Positions 6,340 through 16,018 of a stretch of DNA of 27,131 nt are shown here, in pieces. The notes under the pieces were generated by a model. That model ran no database searches and was not told the origin of the DNA. It worked only from the letters and a program-made list of their open reading frames with translations. The position numbers and the translations under genes were made by a program. Position 1 is the first letter of the stretch, and each line of letters begins with the position of its first letter. Location: the NCBI GenBank assembly GCA_964462325.1, contig CAYWYQ010000007.1, positions 1 through 27,131 on the forward strand. The letters are read 5' to 3'. The stretch comes from CAYFMS01 sp964462325. GTDB taxonomy: Bacteria > Patescibacteriota > Patescibacteriia > UBA9934.

Positions 6340-9300
6340 ATGGCTAGTATCCCAGTAAAAGAACGAGTACAGTTTAGTCCAATTCGCGACGCGATGGACC
6401 TCCCTGATTTAATTACCATTCAAAAGGATTCCTATCATTGGTTTCTTAAAGAAGGTATCAGAGATTTATTTAAAGAAATTTCTCCAATTACGGATTTTGT
6501 AGGACGTGATTTAGAATTACGTTTTGAGGATTATTATCTTGATGAACCAAAATTCGACGAAACAACTTCAAAGGCAAAAAACATTACCTATGAAGCGCCC
6601 CTCCGTGTAAAAGCAGTTCTTGAAAATAAGCGAACACAAGAGAGGAAGGAACAAGAAATCTTTCTTGGTGATCTTCCTGTGATGACACCACGAGGAACTT
6701 TTATTATTAATGGAATAGAGCGTGTGATCGTGTCACAGCTTGTAAGAAGTGCTGGTGCATTCTTCACGGCAGAGCTCATTCGTGGTCGAAGGTATTATGG
6801 TGCGAAAATCATCCCGAATCGCGGAGCATGGCTTGAGTTCGAAACCGACGCAAAGAATGTTATTTGGGTGAAGATCGATCGAAAGCGAAAGGTGGCCGTG
6901 ACGGCACTAATGCGTGCATTCGGATATGCGACAGATGAAGAAATCCGAGCACTCTTTAGCGATATCGATACACATCCGATGAATAAGTATATAGATACGA
7001 CAATTGCGAAGGATATTTCTACAAATGAAGACGAAGGTCTTAAAGAGGTATATAAACGAATTCGGCCAGGAGATATGGCAACAGCTGAAAATGCAAAACA
7101 GCTTATTCACTCCATGTTCTTCAATTTTGATCGCTATGATTTAGGTCATGTTGGACGATATAAGTTCAATTCACGATTTAATGTCGAAAAACCGGAAAAG
7201 GGCGTAGACAAGGAAGAAAATAGAATTCTTTCAAAGGAGGATCTTGTAATGATCGTTCGTGAAATAATTCGACTCAATAATCACCAAGAAGAACCAGATG
7301 ATGTTGATCATCTTGGTAATCGTCGAATTCGAGCCGTTGGTGAATTGATTCAAAATCGATACCGTATTGGTCTTGCACGCATGGAGCGTATTGTTCGTGA
7401 CCGCATGTCTACATATGATATTGATACGATTACACCTGGTAAGCTTGTGAATGCAAGGCCGGTCATTGGTTCTACCCGAGAGTTTTTCATGTCATCACAA
7501 CTTTCTCAGTTCATGGATCAAACAAATCCTCTTTCTGAACTCGAGCATAAGCGACGATTGTCTGCTATGGGTAAAGGGGGACTTACACGTGAACGTGCAG
7601 GATTTGAGGTCCGGGATGTTCATCCTACTCACTATGGACGCATTTGTCCCGTGCAGACCCCTGAGGGACCAAACATTGGTCTTGTTGGGCATTTAGCTAG
7701 TTATGCACGCATCAATAAATTTGGATTCCTTGAAACGCCATATAGAAAAGTAGTTGTTGAGAAAGGAAAGGTACGTGTGACGGATGAAATTGAGTATGTA
7801 AATGCATTCCGTGAAGAGAAGTCTGTCACGATTCCTGCAACAGTAGAGATTGATGAAAAAGGATTTATTGTTGAAGATATTGTGCAGGCGCGTCAGTATA
7901 CGGAAGCAAAATCTGTACCAGTTACGGAAGTAGATTATATGGATGTTTCTACCACGCAGATTGTTTCTATTGCTACATCACTTGTTCCGTTTTTGGAGCA
8001 TGATGACTCTACGCGTGCACTTATGGGATCGAATATGCAAAGACAGGCGGTGCCAACGATTCGTCCTGTCGCTCCTGTTATTGGAACAGGACGCGAACGT
8101 CGCGCAGCAATCGACTCAGGGCATGTACTGATTGCAGAAGAATCGGGAGAAGTAACAAAACTGTCTGGTGGAGAGATTACCTTGAACTATAAGAAGAAAG
8201 GAGAGGTTACATACCAGCTTAATAAATTTATTCGTTCAAATGCCTCTACGGCAATCAATCAACGTCCCGTTGCGGATATTGGTGCAAAAGTAAAGAAAGG
8301 AGATATTCTCGTTGATGGTCCATCTGTTCAGAATGGGGAATTAGCACTCGGTCAGAATATGCTTGTTTCCTTTATGAGTTGGGATGGATACAACTATGAC
8401 GACGCTGTTATTGTAAACGAACGTGTTGTGCAAGATGATCGGCTTACGACCGTCCATTTAGAGCACCTGAAGCTTGATGTTCGAGACACAAAACTTGGTC
8501 CGGAAGTTGTCACATCAGATATTCCAAATGTCTCTGAAGAAAAATTGAAACACTTAGATAATGAAGGAATTATTCGTATCGGTGCTGAGGTGCATTCGGG
8601 AGATATCCTCATTGGAAAAATTACACCAAAGGGCGAAACAGAACTTTCCGCAGAGGAAAAACTTCTCCGCGCGATTTTTGGTGAAAAAGCCCGAGATGTT
8701 CGAGACTCTTCACTGTACTTGCGCCATGGACATAAGGGGAAGGTGATTGACATTAAGATTTTCTCTAGAGAAGAGGGAGATAATCTTCCTCCTGGCGTAA
8801 TTCGATCTATTCAAGTAACAATCGCAGACCTTCGAAAGCTACAAGCGGGGGATAAGGTTGCAGGGCGTCACGGTAACAAGGGTGTTGTTTCGAAAATTGT
8901 TCCCGTTGAAGACATGCCATTCACGGCAGAAGGTCGTCCAGTAGATATTATCCTTACACCTCTTGGTGTTGTATCTCGTATGAACCTTGGACAGATCCTC
9001 GAGGTACACCTTGGTCTTGCGGCGGAACGTCTAGGATTCAATGTAGCAGCACCTGTTTTCGATGGAGCGCCAGAAAGCTCTATTCGCGAGCAACTTACAA
9101 AGGCTGGTTACCCAGAAACGGGTCAACTTACATTGCATGACGGAAGAACGGGTGAGCCATTCCATCATGATGTAACCGTTGGGATCATGTACATGCTGAA
9201 ACTAAATCACATGGTCGAAGATAAGATGCATCAACGTTCTATTGGCCCGTATTCACTTATTACGCAACAGCCCCTTGGAGGAAAGGCACAATTTGGTGGA

Positions 9301-9579
9301 CAACGATTTGGAGAGATGGAAGTTTGGGCACTGGAAGCATATGGTGCTGCGCATACATTGCAAGAAATTTTGACCATCAAATCCGATGATGTTCCTGGTA
9401 GGTCAAAGGCATATGAATCAATCATTAAAGGAAATACGATTCGAAAAGTGAATATTCCAGAATCGTTTAATGTATTGATTCGAGAATTGAAAGGACTATG
9501 TCTTGATGTAGAACTTCTCAAGAATAATAAAAAAATTGATGCAGAAGGGCATCGGGGTGGAGCACCTAGTACTCACTAA
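6340..9579 (+). CDS. rpoB: DNA-directed RNA polymerase beta subunit
   Basis: This is the beta subunit of core RNA polymerase. From ATG 6340 (MASIPVKERVQF) it is 1079 aa, shorter than E. coli (1342) and lacking the large lineage-specific insertions. I prefer ATG 6340 to the in-frame GTG at 6310, because the GTG lies inside a hairpin and the family starts just before the RVQFSPIRD segment. The rifampicin pocket begins at SSQLSQFMDQTNPLSELEHK (residue 385 on) and keeps the Q, D and H contact residues; Met and Lys replace two usual residues in RRLSAMGKGG. The segment VAGRHGNKGVVSKI near residue 850 is the conserved catalytic-centre region. rpoC follows 12 bases later, but rplJ and rplL do not precede it as they do in many bacteria. 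Confidence 0.97.
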   Translation: MASIPVKERVQFSPIRDAMDLPDLITIQKDSYHWFLKEGIRDLFKEISPITDFVGRDLELRFEDYYLDEPKFDETTSKAKNITYEAPLRVKAVLENKRTQERKEQEIFLGDLPVMTPRGTFIINGIERVIVSQLVRSAGAFFTAELIRGRRYYGAKIIPNRGAWLEFETDAKNVIWVKIDRKRKVAVTALMRAFGYATDEEIRALFSDIDTHPMNKYIDTTIAKDISTNEDEGLKEVYKRIRPGDMATAENAKQLIHSMFFNFDRYDLGHVGRYKFNSRFNVEKPEKGVDKEENRILSKEDLVMIVREIIRLNNHQEEPDDVDHLGNRRIRAVGELIQNRYRIGLARMERIVRDRMSTYDIDTITPGKLVNARPVIGSTREFFMSSQLSQFMDQTNPLSELEHKRRLSAMGKGGLTRERAGFEVRDVHPTHYGRICPVQTPEGPNIGLVGHLASYARINKFGFLETPYRKVVVEKGKVRVTDEIEYVNAFREEKSVTIPATVEIDEKGFIVEDIVQARQYTEAKSVPVTEVDYMDVSTTQIVSIATSLVPFLEHDDSTRALMGSNMQRQAVPTIRPVAPVIGTGRERRAAIDSGHVLIAEESGEVTKLSGGEITLNYKKKGEVTYQLNKFIRSNASTAINQRPVADIGAKVKKGDILVDGPSVQNGELALGQNMLVSFMSWDGYNYDDAVIVNERVVQDDRLTTVHLEHLKLDVRDTKLGPEVVTSDIPNVSEEKLKHLDNEGIIRIGAEVHSGDILIGKITPKGETELSAEEKLLRAIFGEKARDVRDSSLYLRHGHKGKVIDIKIFSREEGDNLPPGVIRSIQVTIADLRKLQAGDKVAGRHGNKGVVSKIVPVEDMPFTAEGRPVDIILTPLGVVSRMNLGQILEVHLGLAAERLGFNVAAPVFDGAPESSIREQLTKAGYPETGQLTLHDGRTGEPFHHDVTVGIMYMLKLNHMVEDKMHQRSIGPYSLITQQPLGGKAQFGGQRFGEMEVWALEAYGAAHTLQEILTIKSDDVPGRSKAYESIIKGNTIRKVNIPESFNVLIRELKGLCLDVELLKNNKKIDAEGHRGGAPSTH

Positions 9580-9591
9580 TCAGAGAGCGAT

Positions 9592-12500
9592 ATGGCGATG
9601 AAATTAAACACACTCAAATCTTCAGACTTCGATTCAATTCGATTGAAGCTAGCCTCTCCAGAGGTAATCCGCTCTTGGTCATTCGGTGAAATAACGAAAC
9701 CGGAAACGATTAATTACCGTACGCAAAAACCTGAAAAACACGGTTTATTTGCCGAAGAGATTTTTGGTCCGTCAAAGGACTGGGAATGTTATTGTGGTAA
9801 GTACAAAAAAATTCGTTACAAGGGAATTATTTGTGACAAATGTGGTGTAGAAGTTACACATTCCAATGTAAGGCGTGAGCGCATGGGGCATATTGAACTT
9901 GCGTCACCAGCAACACATATTTGGTTTTTGCGTGGCGTTCCATCAAAGATTGGAACCATTCTTGACATGAGCGTTCAGACACTTGAAAAAGTGATTTACT
10001 TCACAAGTTTTGTGATTACGGATGTGAATCAGGAAGCTCTTGAACAAACACAAGAACAGGTGAAGGCAGAATACAAGGCAAAACAGAAAATGATTGAAGG
10101 AGAACGTAAACGAGATATTGGACGTATTGAAGATAAGTTTGCAGAAGACGAAACGACTCTTAAGAAGGAAGTAGCACGTATTAATGAGATGGCGGATAGC
10201 AGGCTGGAAGAATTAGAAGAAGATTTCATCTCTGTCGATAAGGATCTTAAGGAAATTAAAATCATGAAGGTGATTCCTGAGACTATGTATCATGATTGGT
10301 CTATTAAATTTGGTCATATATTCGATGCTGGAATTGGGGCAGAAGCTATTTTGCGTCTACTTGAACGTATTGATATTCAGGCAACGATTGCTCAATTAGA
10401 TATTGACATTGAAGCAACTCGATCAAAGACAAAGAAGGATCGAATTATGCGGCGTTTGAAACTTCTTCATTCACTTGTACAAAATGAAGTGAAGCCAGAC
10501 TGGATGGTGCTACGCGCTATTCCCGTTATTCCTGCAGATTTGCGTCCAATGGTACCGCTTGATGGAGGACGATTTGCAACAAGTGACCTTAATGACCTTT
10601 ACAGACGCGTTATTAATCGAAATAATCGATTGAAGCGATTGTATTCATTGAATGCTCCTGAAGTGATTACACGAAATGAAAAACGCATGCTACAAGAAGC
10701 AGTAGATGCGCTTATTGATAATTCGGCGCGATCATCTAAGACCGTTATTGCCGCTGGTGGGAAGAAGCGCCAACTAAAATCTCTCGCGGATTTCCTTAAA
10801 GGAAAGCAGGGACGATTCCGTCAAAACCTTCTTGGTAAACGTATCGACTATTCTGGTCGTTCTGTGATTGTTGTTGGGCCGCATCTTCGACTTGATCAAT
10901 GTGGAATTCCAAAAAAGATGGCGCTTGAGCTTTTCAAGCCATTCGTAATCTCTAAACTGATTCAGCGTGAATATGTTCACAATATTCGATCAGCTAATCG
11001 ATTTATTGAGGGTGATCGAAGTGAAGTTTGGGATATTCTAGAAGAAGTAACGGCAGATGCATATGTTCTTTTGAACCGTGCGCCAACACTTCACCGTCTT
11101 GGAATTCAGGCATTCCGACCAGTTCTTATTGAAGGAAAGGCGATTCAGGTGCATCCCCTTGTTTGTGATGCCTATAATGCTGACTTTGATGGTGACCAAA
11201 TGGCGGTACATGTACCCCTTACTGACGCAGCAAAGAAAGAAGCGAATGAACTCATGCTTTCTATTCGAAACCTTTTGAAGCCTTCACATGGAAGTCCGGT
11301 ATCAACACCAGGAAAAGATATGGCTTGGGCTGCGTACTACCTTACAATGACACTTGATGAAGCGGATGAGACTTCTCTTAAATCTTTTGCGAATAGAGAA
11401 GAGGCATTGTACGCATATGAATTGAAGAAGATCGGATTACAGCAATGGATTCGAGTACGCTATGAAGGTGAAATGCTCATTACGACTGTTGGACGACTTA
11501 TTTTGAATCGTCTATTCCCAGAGAAGATTGGGTACATTAATGATGTACTTGGTAAAAAACAGGTAGCAGCTGTTATTCGAGAAGTACTTGAATACTACGG
11601 GCAGGAATTTACCGCTGGACTTCTTGATCAAATCAAGGAGCTTGGTTTCCGCTATGCGATGCTTTCAGGGTATTCATGGGGAATGAGTGAATTGCCAGAA
11701 GTAGTTGGAAAGAAGGATGTTGTCGATGGAGGAAATAAGAAGGTCCGAGAAATTGAGGATTATTATGCACAAGGTCTTCTTACGCAAAGCGAGCGAACCT
11801 CACAGATTATTAAGGTTTGGACAGAGGTGAAGGATCAGATTGAGGACATGTCAAAGGGGTCTCTTCCGCGAGGGGGATCCGCGCAAACAATGATTGAATC
11901 TGGAGCTCGTGGAGCATGGGGACAGTTAACACAGATGATTGGAATGATTGGTTTGAAGTCTTCTTCAACCGGTGGGATTATCGAACTTCCTGTAAAATCT
12001 TCCTTTAAGGATGGAGTTGATGTACTGGAATTCTTCATTTCATCACATGGTATTCGAAAGGGCCTTACTGACACAGCACTTCGAACTGCATCGGCTGGTT
12101 ACTTAACACGTCGATTGGTAGATGTAGCGCAAGATGTAGTTGTACATGAAGAAGATTGTGGTGATAAGAAAGGTGTAGTGCTTACACATGAAGAATCTGA
12201 AGAGATCGGAGAACCTCTTCTTATTCGAATTCTTGGTCGGTATACCCTGTCAGATATTAAAGTACCTGGCGGACGCAAGGTGATTGTTCCTGCGGGAGAA
12301 ATTATTACTGAAAATCATATTCGAACATTGAAAGAATCGAAAAAACCACTTACAGAAGCACATGTACGTTCCGTAATGACTTGTCATATTGAACGCGGGG
12401 TTTGTCAAAGCTGTTATGGATATGACCTTGCCTACAATAAACTTGTTAAGCTCGGTACGGCGGTCGGAATTATTGCCGCACAGTCAATTGGGGAGCCAGG

Positions 12501-13614
12501 AACACAGCTAACAATGAGAACATTCCATACTGGTGGTGTGGCTGGAAAAGACATTACACAAGGACTTCCGCGTGTTGAAGAATTATTCGAGGCTCGTATT
12601 CCAAAACGAAAGGGAATTATGGCTGAAGTAGCCGGAACCGTTGAAATTGAAACAGCAGAGCGAGAAATTCAGCAAGTTGGAACAGGAAAACTCATGAAAG
12701 ATATGCGTCCAGGACAGAAGATTGTTCGTATTAGATACGAAGCGATCGAGGATGCAAAATTACCCGTTGGACGAGGAGGAAAGTTGAATGTAGAAGTTGG
12801 AGATAAGATTAAAGCTGGTGATGTTATTGGTGAAACGAAGGATGGCATTAAGGTCATTGCTGAATTCAATGCAGAAGTAAAGAGTGCAACAAAAACAACG
12901 GCAACAGTTGTGCAAGAGGCAAGAAAGGTGCGTGAATACGTTATCCCTCAAGGGTATCAACTCTATGTAAAGGATGGTGATAATGTTGTCGCTGGAGATG
13001 TACTTACAGAAGGACATCTTGATTTGCAGGCACTCTTCAAATATAAAGGAAAGGATGCAGTTCAAAAGTATCTTTCAAAAGAAACACAAGGGATTTATTC
13101 TTCTGAGGGACAGAAACTTAACAATAAGCACATTGAAATTATTGTTCGGCAAATGTTTAGCCGAGTTCGTGTTACCGATCCAAAGGACACCGACTTCCTT
13201 CCTGGAGAAATTATTGAGAAGGGGACATTGCAAGAAGTAGAGCAGCAATTAGAAAAAGGAAAAAGCACTGCTGAATACGAGGAACTGTTCCTCGGGATTA
13301 CAAAGGTATCTCTTTCAACAGAAAGTTGGCTATCATCTGCTTCCTTCCAGGAGACAGCGCGAGTACTTATCAATGCATCTGTGACAGGAAAGGTCGATAG
13401 ATTACAAGGATTGAAAGAAAATGTAATCATTGGTCGACTCATTCCTGCCGGTACGGGATTTGGTGCTGACCAAGATTCGGTAGAAGAGAGTTCTGATGTC
13501 GAGATTGAGAAAGATATTGATCAAGCAAGTGATTTAGATAAGGAAATTGCTCTTGAAACAATAAAGAAAGGAGTTGCGCCTAGCGCAGAGGACCCTGCAC
13601 CAAATGCAGAATAG
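9592..13614 (+). CDS. rpoC: DNA-directed RNA polymerase beta' subunit
   Basis: This is the catalytic beta' subunit, 1340 aa. The N-terminal zinc finger has CYCG and CDKCGVE in the first 100 residues. The Mg-binding active-site motif is NADFDGDQ at residues 529-536. The second zinc site (CHIERGVCQSCYG) lies near residues 930-945, and AAQSIGEPGTQLTMRTFHTGG spans the trigger-loop region. A charged, probably coiled-coil stretch (about residues 145-225, rich in Glu and Lys) sits in the clamp-side N-terminal part. Such insertions are known in actinobacteria and some other phyla. The tail after about residue 1300 is acidic and poorly conserved. It is co-transcribed with rpoB and ends at a strong hairpin. 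Confidence 0.97.
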   Translation: MAMKLNTLKSSDFDSIRLKLASPEVIRSWSFGEITKPETINYRTQKPEKHGLFAEEIFGPSKDWECYCGKYKKIRYKGIICDKCGVEVTHSNVRRERMGHIELASPATHIWFLRGVPSKIGTILDMSVQTLEKVIYFTSFVITDVNQEALEQTQEQVKAEYKAKQKMIEGERKRDIGRIEDKFAEDETTLKKEVARINEMADSRLEELEEDFISVDKDLKEIKIMKVIPETMYHDWSIKFGHIFDAGIGAEAILRLLERIDIQATIAQLDIDIEATRSKTKKDRIMRRLKLLHSLVQNEVKPDWMVLRAIPVIPADLRPMVPLDGGRFATSDLNDLYRRVINRNNRLKRLYSLNAPEVITRNEKRMLQEAVDALIDNSARSSKTVIAAGGKKRQLKSLADFLKGKQGRFRQNLLGKRIDYSGRSVIVVGPHLRLDQCGIPKKMALELFKPFVISKLIQREYVHNIRSANRFIEGDRSEVWDILEEVTADAYVLLNRAPTLHRLGIQAFRPVLIEGKAIQVHPLVCDAYNADFDGDQMAVHVPLTDAAKKEANELMLSIRNLLKPSHGSPVSTPGKDMAWAAYYLTMTLDEADETSLKSFANREEALYAYELKKIGLQQWIRVRYEGEMLITTVGRLILNRLFPEKIGYINDVLGKKQVAAVIREVLEYYGQEFTAGLLDQIKELGFRYAMLSGYSWGMSELPEVVGKKDVVDGGNKKVREIEDYYAQGLLTQSERTSQIIKVWTEVKDQIEDMSKGSLPRGGSAQTMIESGARGAWGQLTQMIGMIGLKSSSTGGIIELPVKSSFKDGVDVLEFFISSHGIRKGLTDTALRTASAGYLTRRLVDVAQDVVVHEEDCGDKKGVVLTHEESEEIGEPLLIRILGRYTLSDIKVPGGRKVIVPAGEIITENHIRTLKESKKPLTEAHVRSVMTCHIERGVCQSCYGYDLAYNKLVKLGTAVGIIAAQSIGEPGTQLTMRTFHTGGVAGKDITQGLPRVEELFEARIPKRKGIMAEVAGTVEIETAEREIQQVGTGKLMKDMRPGQKIVRIRYEAIEDAKLPVGRGGKLNVEVGDKIKAGDVIGETKDGIKVIAEFNAEVKSATKTTATVVQEARKVREYVIPQGYQLYVKDGDNVVAGDVLTEGHLDLQALFKYKGKDAVQKYLSKETQGIYSSEGQKLNNKHIEIIVRQMFSRVRVTDPKDTDFLPGEIIEKGTLQEVEQQLEKGKSTAEYEELFLGITKVSLSTESWLSSASFQETARVLINASVTGKVDRLQGLKENVIIGRLIPAGTGFGADQDSVEESSDVEIEKDIDQASDLDKEIALETIKKGVAPSAEDPAPNAE

Positions 13615-13618
13615 ATTT

Positions 13619-13658
13619 GAAAAGAAAAACATGCCCCGAAAGGCATGTTTTTCTTTTC
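13619..13658. terminator. Terminator after rpoC
   Basis: A perfect 17-bp stem (13619-13635 with 13642-13658) surrounds the loop CCGAAA, with an A-rich left arm and T-rich right arm. It begins 4 bases after the rpoC stop. It also marks that yebC cannot start at the upstream in-frame ATG codons. Confidence 0.92.
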
Positions 13659-13674
13659 ATGAATTTGATTTTTT

Positions 13675-13680
13675 GATAAT
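13675..13680 (+). promoter_or_regulatory. Putative -10 box of yebC-ruvC
   Basis: GATAAT ends 10 bases before the yebC ATG at 13691, just after the rpoC terminator. This again fits a leaderless or nearly leaderless mRNA. Confidence 0.5.
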
Positions 13681-13690
13681 CTCGGTTTAT

Positions 13691-14398
13691 ATGAGTGGAC
13701 ATAGTAAATGGTCAACAATTAAACATAAGAAAGGAGCTGCGGACGCAAAACGTGGGAAAATATTTTCAAAACTTTCTAAAGCGATTTCTGTAGCAGCGAG
13801 AGATGGTAGTGATCCATCAATGAACTTCACGCTTCGCGTAGCTATAGATAAAGCAAAACAGGCAAATATGCCTAAAGATAATATTGAAAGAGCTATATCA
13901 CGCGGTACTGGTGCTGGTGAAGGGGTGCAGCTCCAAACGGTGCTTTATGAAGGAATGGGTCCAGGAGGCGTTTCTATTATTGTAGAAGCAGTTACAGATA
14001 ATACAAATCGTACATTTGGGAATGTACGAACAATTTTCAATAAATCAGGAGGGAATTTGGATGCAAAAGTGTTATGGCAATTTGATCGAAAGGGTGTTGT
14101 GCGCGCCGCAATAGCTGAGATTGAAGATAAGGATGCATTTGAACTTGCACTGATCGACGCAGGTGCTGAAGATATTTTGTGGAATGATGAATTGATGGTT
14201 ATAAGCGCATTATCTTCACTTCAATCCGTAGAAGAAGAAATGCGAAGGCGCGATAGAGAAATCATAAGTGCAGAGCCAGAATATGTTCCGCAAAATATGA
14301 TTGAAATATCTGATGAAATTGGTCAAAAGCTTGGACGCCTTATTGATGCTCTAGATGACGATGATGATGTGTCGAATGTATTCACAAATGCAGCATAA
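13691..14398 (+). CDS. yebC: YebC/PmpR-family protein
   Basis: Family members were long annotated as transcription regulators, and some are now linked to translation of difficult proline motifs. The start MSGHSKWSTIKHKKGAADAK is the family's invariant N-terminus, so ATG 13691 is chosen over the longer frame starting at 13574, which would run back through the rpoC terminator. The protein is 235 aa, a normal length. Conserved blocks include AKQANMPKDNIERAI, YEGMGPGGVSIIVEAVTDNTNRT and a C-terminal YVPQNMIEI region. The very end is acidic (DDDDDVSN). ruvC follows after 9 bases, the classical yebC-ruvC arrangement. The presence of EF-P in the same window fits a shared polyproline-related role, but that is inference. 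Confidence 0.94.
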   Translation: MSGHSKWSTIKHKKGAADAKRGKIFSKLSKAISVAARDGSDPSMNFTLRVAIDKAKQANMPKDNIERAISRGTGAGEGVQLQTVLYEGMGPGGVSIIVEAVTDNTNRTFGNVRTIFNKSGGNLDAKVLWQFDRKGVVRAAIAEIEDKDAFELALIDAGAEDILWNDELMVISALSSLQSVEEEMRRRDREIISAEPEYVPQNMIEISDEIGQKLGRLIDALDDDDDVSNVFTNAA

Positions 14399-14407
14399 TA
14401 CCCTTTC

Positions 14408-14905
14408 ATGAATAAGAAAAAACAAAGTACAGTATTAGGTATTGATCCGGGTTATGGTCGTTGTGGCTTTGGCATTATTAAAGGTCAAGGAAATGATTGG
14501 GAATGTGTAACGCATGGATGTATTACGACAGAAAGTAATAGTTATTTTCCGGATAGACTATCTGAAATTTATACAGACCTATCTTCTTTGATCGAACAAC
14601 ATCAGATACATTTGATTGCGATCGAGGAAATCTTTTTTTCAAAAAGTACAACGACTGCTTTAAAGGTAGCGCAAGCACGGGGAGTGATTCAATTATTAGC
14701 CGCTCAAAAAAATATTCCTGTCATAGAGGTAAAACCCAATGAAGTAAAAGTTGCTTTAACGGGATATGGACATGCAGATAAAAAACAAATGGAAGAAATG
14801 ATTAAAACCGTTTTTCATTTGAAAGAAGTCCCAAAACCAGATGATGCAGCCGATGCATTAGCGGTGGCTTGGACAGGTGCGACAAGAATGCGTATACTGC
14901 AATAA
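14408..14905 (+). CDS. ruvC: Holliday junction resolvase RuvC
   Basis: RuvC is the RNase H-fold endonuclease that cuts Holliday junctions in pairs of symmetric nicks, normally with the RuvAB motor. The protein is 165 aa, a standard length. The first catalytic Asp is in LGIDPGYGRCGFG, the Glu in AIEEIFFSKS, and the C-terminal acidic pair in PDDAADALAVAW. It lies 9 bases after yebC. RuvA and RuvB are not in the window; instead a small membrane-protein gene follows after 3 bases. Confidence 0.95.
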   Translation: MNKKKQSTVLGIDPGYGRCGFGIIKGQGNDWECVTHGCITTESNSYFPDRLSEIYTDLSSLIEQHQIHLIAIEEIFFSKSTTTALKVAQARGVIQLLAAQKNIPVIEVKPNEVKVALTGYGHADKKQMEEMIKTVFHLKEVPKPDDAADALAVAWTGATRMRILQ

Positions 14906-14908
14906 AAT

Positions 14909-15259
14909 ATGGAACACAAACAACCAAGTATGCTCTTCGGAGCGATAAAAACAGGTGCCGATAAAGAAAAGGTGTTAAAGCTAACCACGAACGGCATTGT
15001 AGTGCTTTCGGGTCTATTGGCATTCTTTAGTCTAGGAGGGGGACATATAATGACCCTTGTTATTGCACTACTATTCATTGTCGGAGCATTAGCTCTTAAG
15101 AAAGCAAAGCAAGAGTCGATTGCTTATGCGATAGCTATCCTCGCGGCTATTGCTGTATTTCAAGGAGTGTTTAACTATTCAAATGCTAAAAATCTTCTCA
15201 TCCTTATTTTCATTTTGTGGATGTCATTGCGTGCCCTCACAGCGACGAGAATACGGTAA
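14909..15259 (+). CDS. Small hypothetical membrane protein
   Basis: I do not recognise a family. The 116-aa protein has a short hydrophilic N-terminus (about 25 residues) and then three to four hydrophobic segments (about residues 28-43, 46-62, 70-86 and 93-107) separated by short basic loops such as LKKAKQES. The start at 14909 is 3 bases after the ruvC stop, so it is probably translated from the yebC-ruvC mRNA. No Shine-Dalgarno sequence is visible. Function is unknown. Confidence 0.6.
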   Translation: MEHKQPSMLFGAIKTGADKEKVLKLTTNGIVVLSGLLAFFSLGGGHIMTLVIALLFIVGALALKKAKQESIAYAIAILAAIAVFQGVFNYSNAKNLLILIFILWMSLRALTATRIR

Positions 15260-15264
15260 GGTGA

Positions 15265-15270
15265 TATAAT
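15265..15270 (+). promoter_or_regulatory. Extended -10 promoter, leaderless type
   Basis: TATAAT preceded by TGA ends 8 bases before the ATG at 15279. A sigma-70-type start would fall at or within two bases of that ATG. Confidence 0.6.
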
Positions 15271-15278
15271 TTTCATGT

Positions 15279-15809
15279 ATGAGACGGTTATTGCGCAGCA
15301 TAAAATTACATGGAACAAAACTCAAGCTTACTGCTGCAATGGGGGCAGTTATTTTATTATATGTTGGAGTTCTCTTCCTATTCATACAACAGACAAGTGC
15401 AAAGAATGAAATTGACTCGGTATTAACTCCTAGAGAATATCTTCGTGCAGAATGCCAAGAGCCTGATTGTGATTTTCTTCTCCTTGATTCTATCGTGACC
15501 TGTGAAAGCCGGTGGAGAATGGTTCAAAATAGTATTTCATCTGCATACGGATATTTCCAAATACTTGATTCAACGGAAAAAACGACAGATCCTTATAAAG
15601 AGGGAGAGCGTAAATATAATCCATACTCTAATATAGATATGGGAATTTATTTATACGAAACGCGTGGAGGGAATCCTTGGAATGAAAGTAAGCATTGCTG
15701 GATGCCTCGTTATAATCGACTTTCTTATTTGAAAAAGCCGACTTCCGTAGGGGAGATGCAGCTTGTTATCCCGGATGAATCTGGAAATATTGCACCAATT
15801 TTAGAATAA
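15279..15809 (+). CDS. Membrane-anchored lysozyme/transglycosylase-like protein
   Basis: The protein has 176 aa. A basic N-terminus and one hydrophobic segment (about residues 18-37) indicate a signal anchor or signal peptide. The exported part contains DSIVTCESRWRM, followed about 15 residues later by SAYGYFQI. This resembles the catalytic Glu and the following G-x-x-Q-I stretch of SLT-type lytic transglycosylases and related lysozyme-fold enzymes. NPYSNIDMGIYLYETRGG matches the later helix that in SLT proteins reads like NPxxNIxxGxxYL. The four Cys residues (around 54, 59, 69 and 139) may form disulfides. Cutting of peptidoglycan glycan strands is inferred. The gene has its own -10 box. Confidence 0.65.
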   Translation: MRRLLRSIKLHGTKLKLTAAMGAVILLYVGVLFLFIQQTSAKNEIDSVLTPREYLRAECQEPDCDFLLLDSIVTCESRWRMVQNSISSAYGYFQILDSTEKTTDPYKEGERKYNPYSNIDMGIYLYETRGGNPWNESKHCWMPRYNRLSYLKKPTSVGEMQLVIPDESGNIAPILE

Positions 15810-15833
15810 ATAATCAGATAATTATCGGATAAG

Positions 15834-15861
15834 AAAAAACACCACTTTCGTGATGTATTTT
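15834..15861 (-). terminator. Terminator of tRNA-Gly
   Basis: Read on the minus strand, CATCAC-GAAA-GTGGTG forms a hairpin followed by TTTTTTC, just downstream of the tRNA 3' end. On the plus strand it could also stop transcription of the upstream transglycosylase-like gene. Confidence 0.65.
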
Positions 15862-15863
15862 CT

Positions 15864-15939
15864 TGGAGCGGGTAGGGGGAATCGAACCCCCATCTCCAGA
15901 TTGGAAGTCTGGCATAATAAGCCATTATACTATACCCGC
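15864..15939 (-). tRNA. tRNA-Gly (anticodon TCC)
   Basis: The minus strand gives a 7-bp acceptor stem GCGGGTA/TACCCGC, an anticodon stem CCAGA/TCTGG with loop CTTCCAA (anticodon TCC), and a T arm GGGGG-TTCGATT-CCCCC. The discriminator is T, followed by an encoded CCA. The D stem is weak, with G-T pairing, as is common in tRNA-Gly(TCC). Confidence 0.93.
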
Positions 15940-15966
15940 GTAAACTTTTCGAGCTATTGTGAGCAA

Positions 15967-15995
15967 ATAGTAACAAGAGTTCGGTACATTGTCAA
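15967..15995 (-). promoter_or_regulatory. Promoter of tRNA-Gly
   Basis: On the minus strand TTGACA (15990-15995), a 17-base spacer and TACTAT (15967-15972) form a strong sigma-70-type promoter about 28 bases before the mature tRNA 5' end. It is back-to-back with the promoter of the divergent gene at 16019. Confidence 0.75.
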
Positions 15996-16004
15996 CACTT
16001 TTGC

Positions 16005-16010
16005 TATACT
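16005..16010 (+). promoter_or_regulatory. Extended -10 promoter, leaderless type
   Basis: TATACT preceded by TGC ends 8 bases before the ATG at 16019. It lies 10 bases from the divergent tRNA-Gly -35 box. Confidence 0.6.
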
Positions 16011-16018
16011 CTAAACAT

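Noticed and set aside
8394..8753. 119-aa minus-strand frame inside rpoB
   Set aside because: It is a shadow of the conserved rpoB coding sequence, with a Ser/Arg-rich composition and no start signal. Similar antisense frames in rpoC, recA and ftsK were dismissed for the same reason.
13574..13690. Longer yebC start upstream at 13574
   Set aside because: It overlaps the rpoC end and reads through a perfect 17-bp terminator. The family begins at MSGHSKW.
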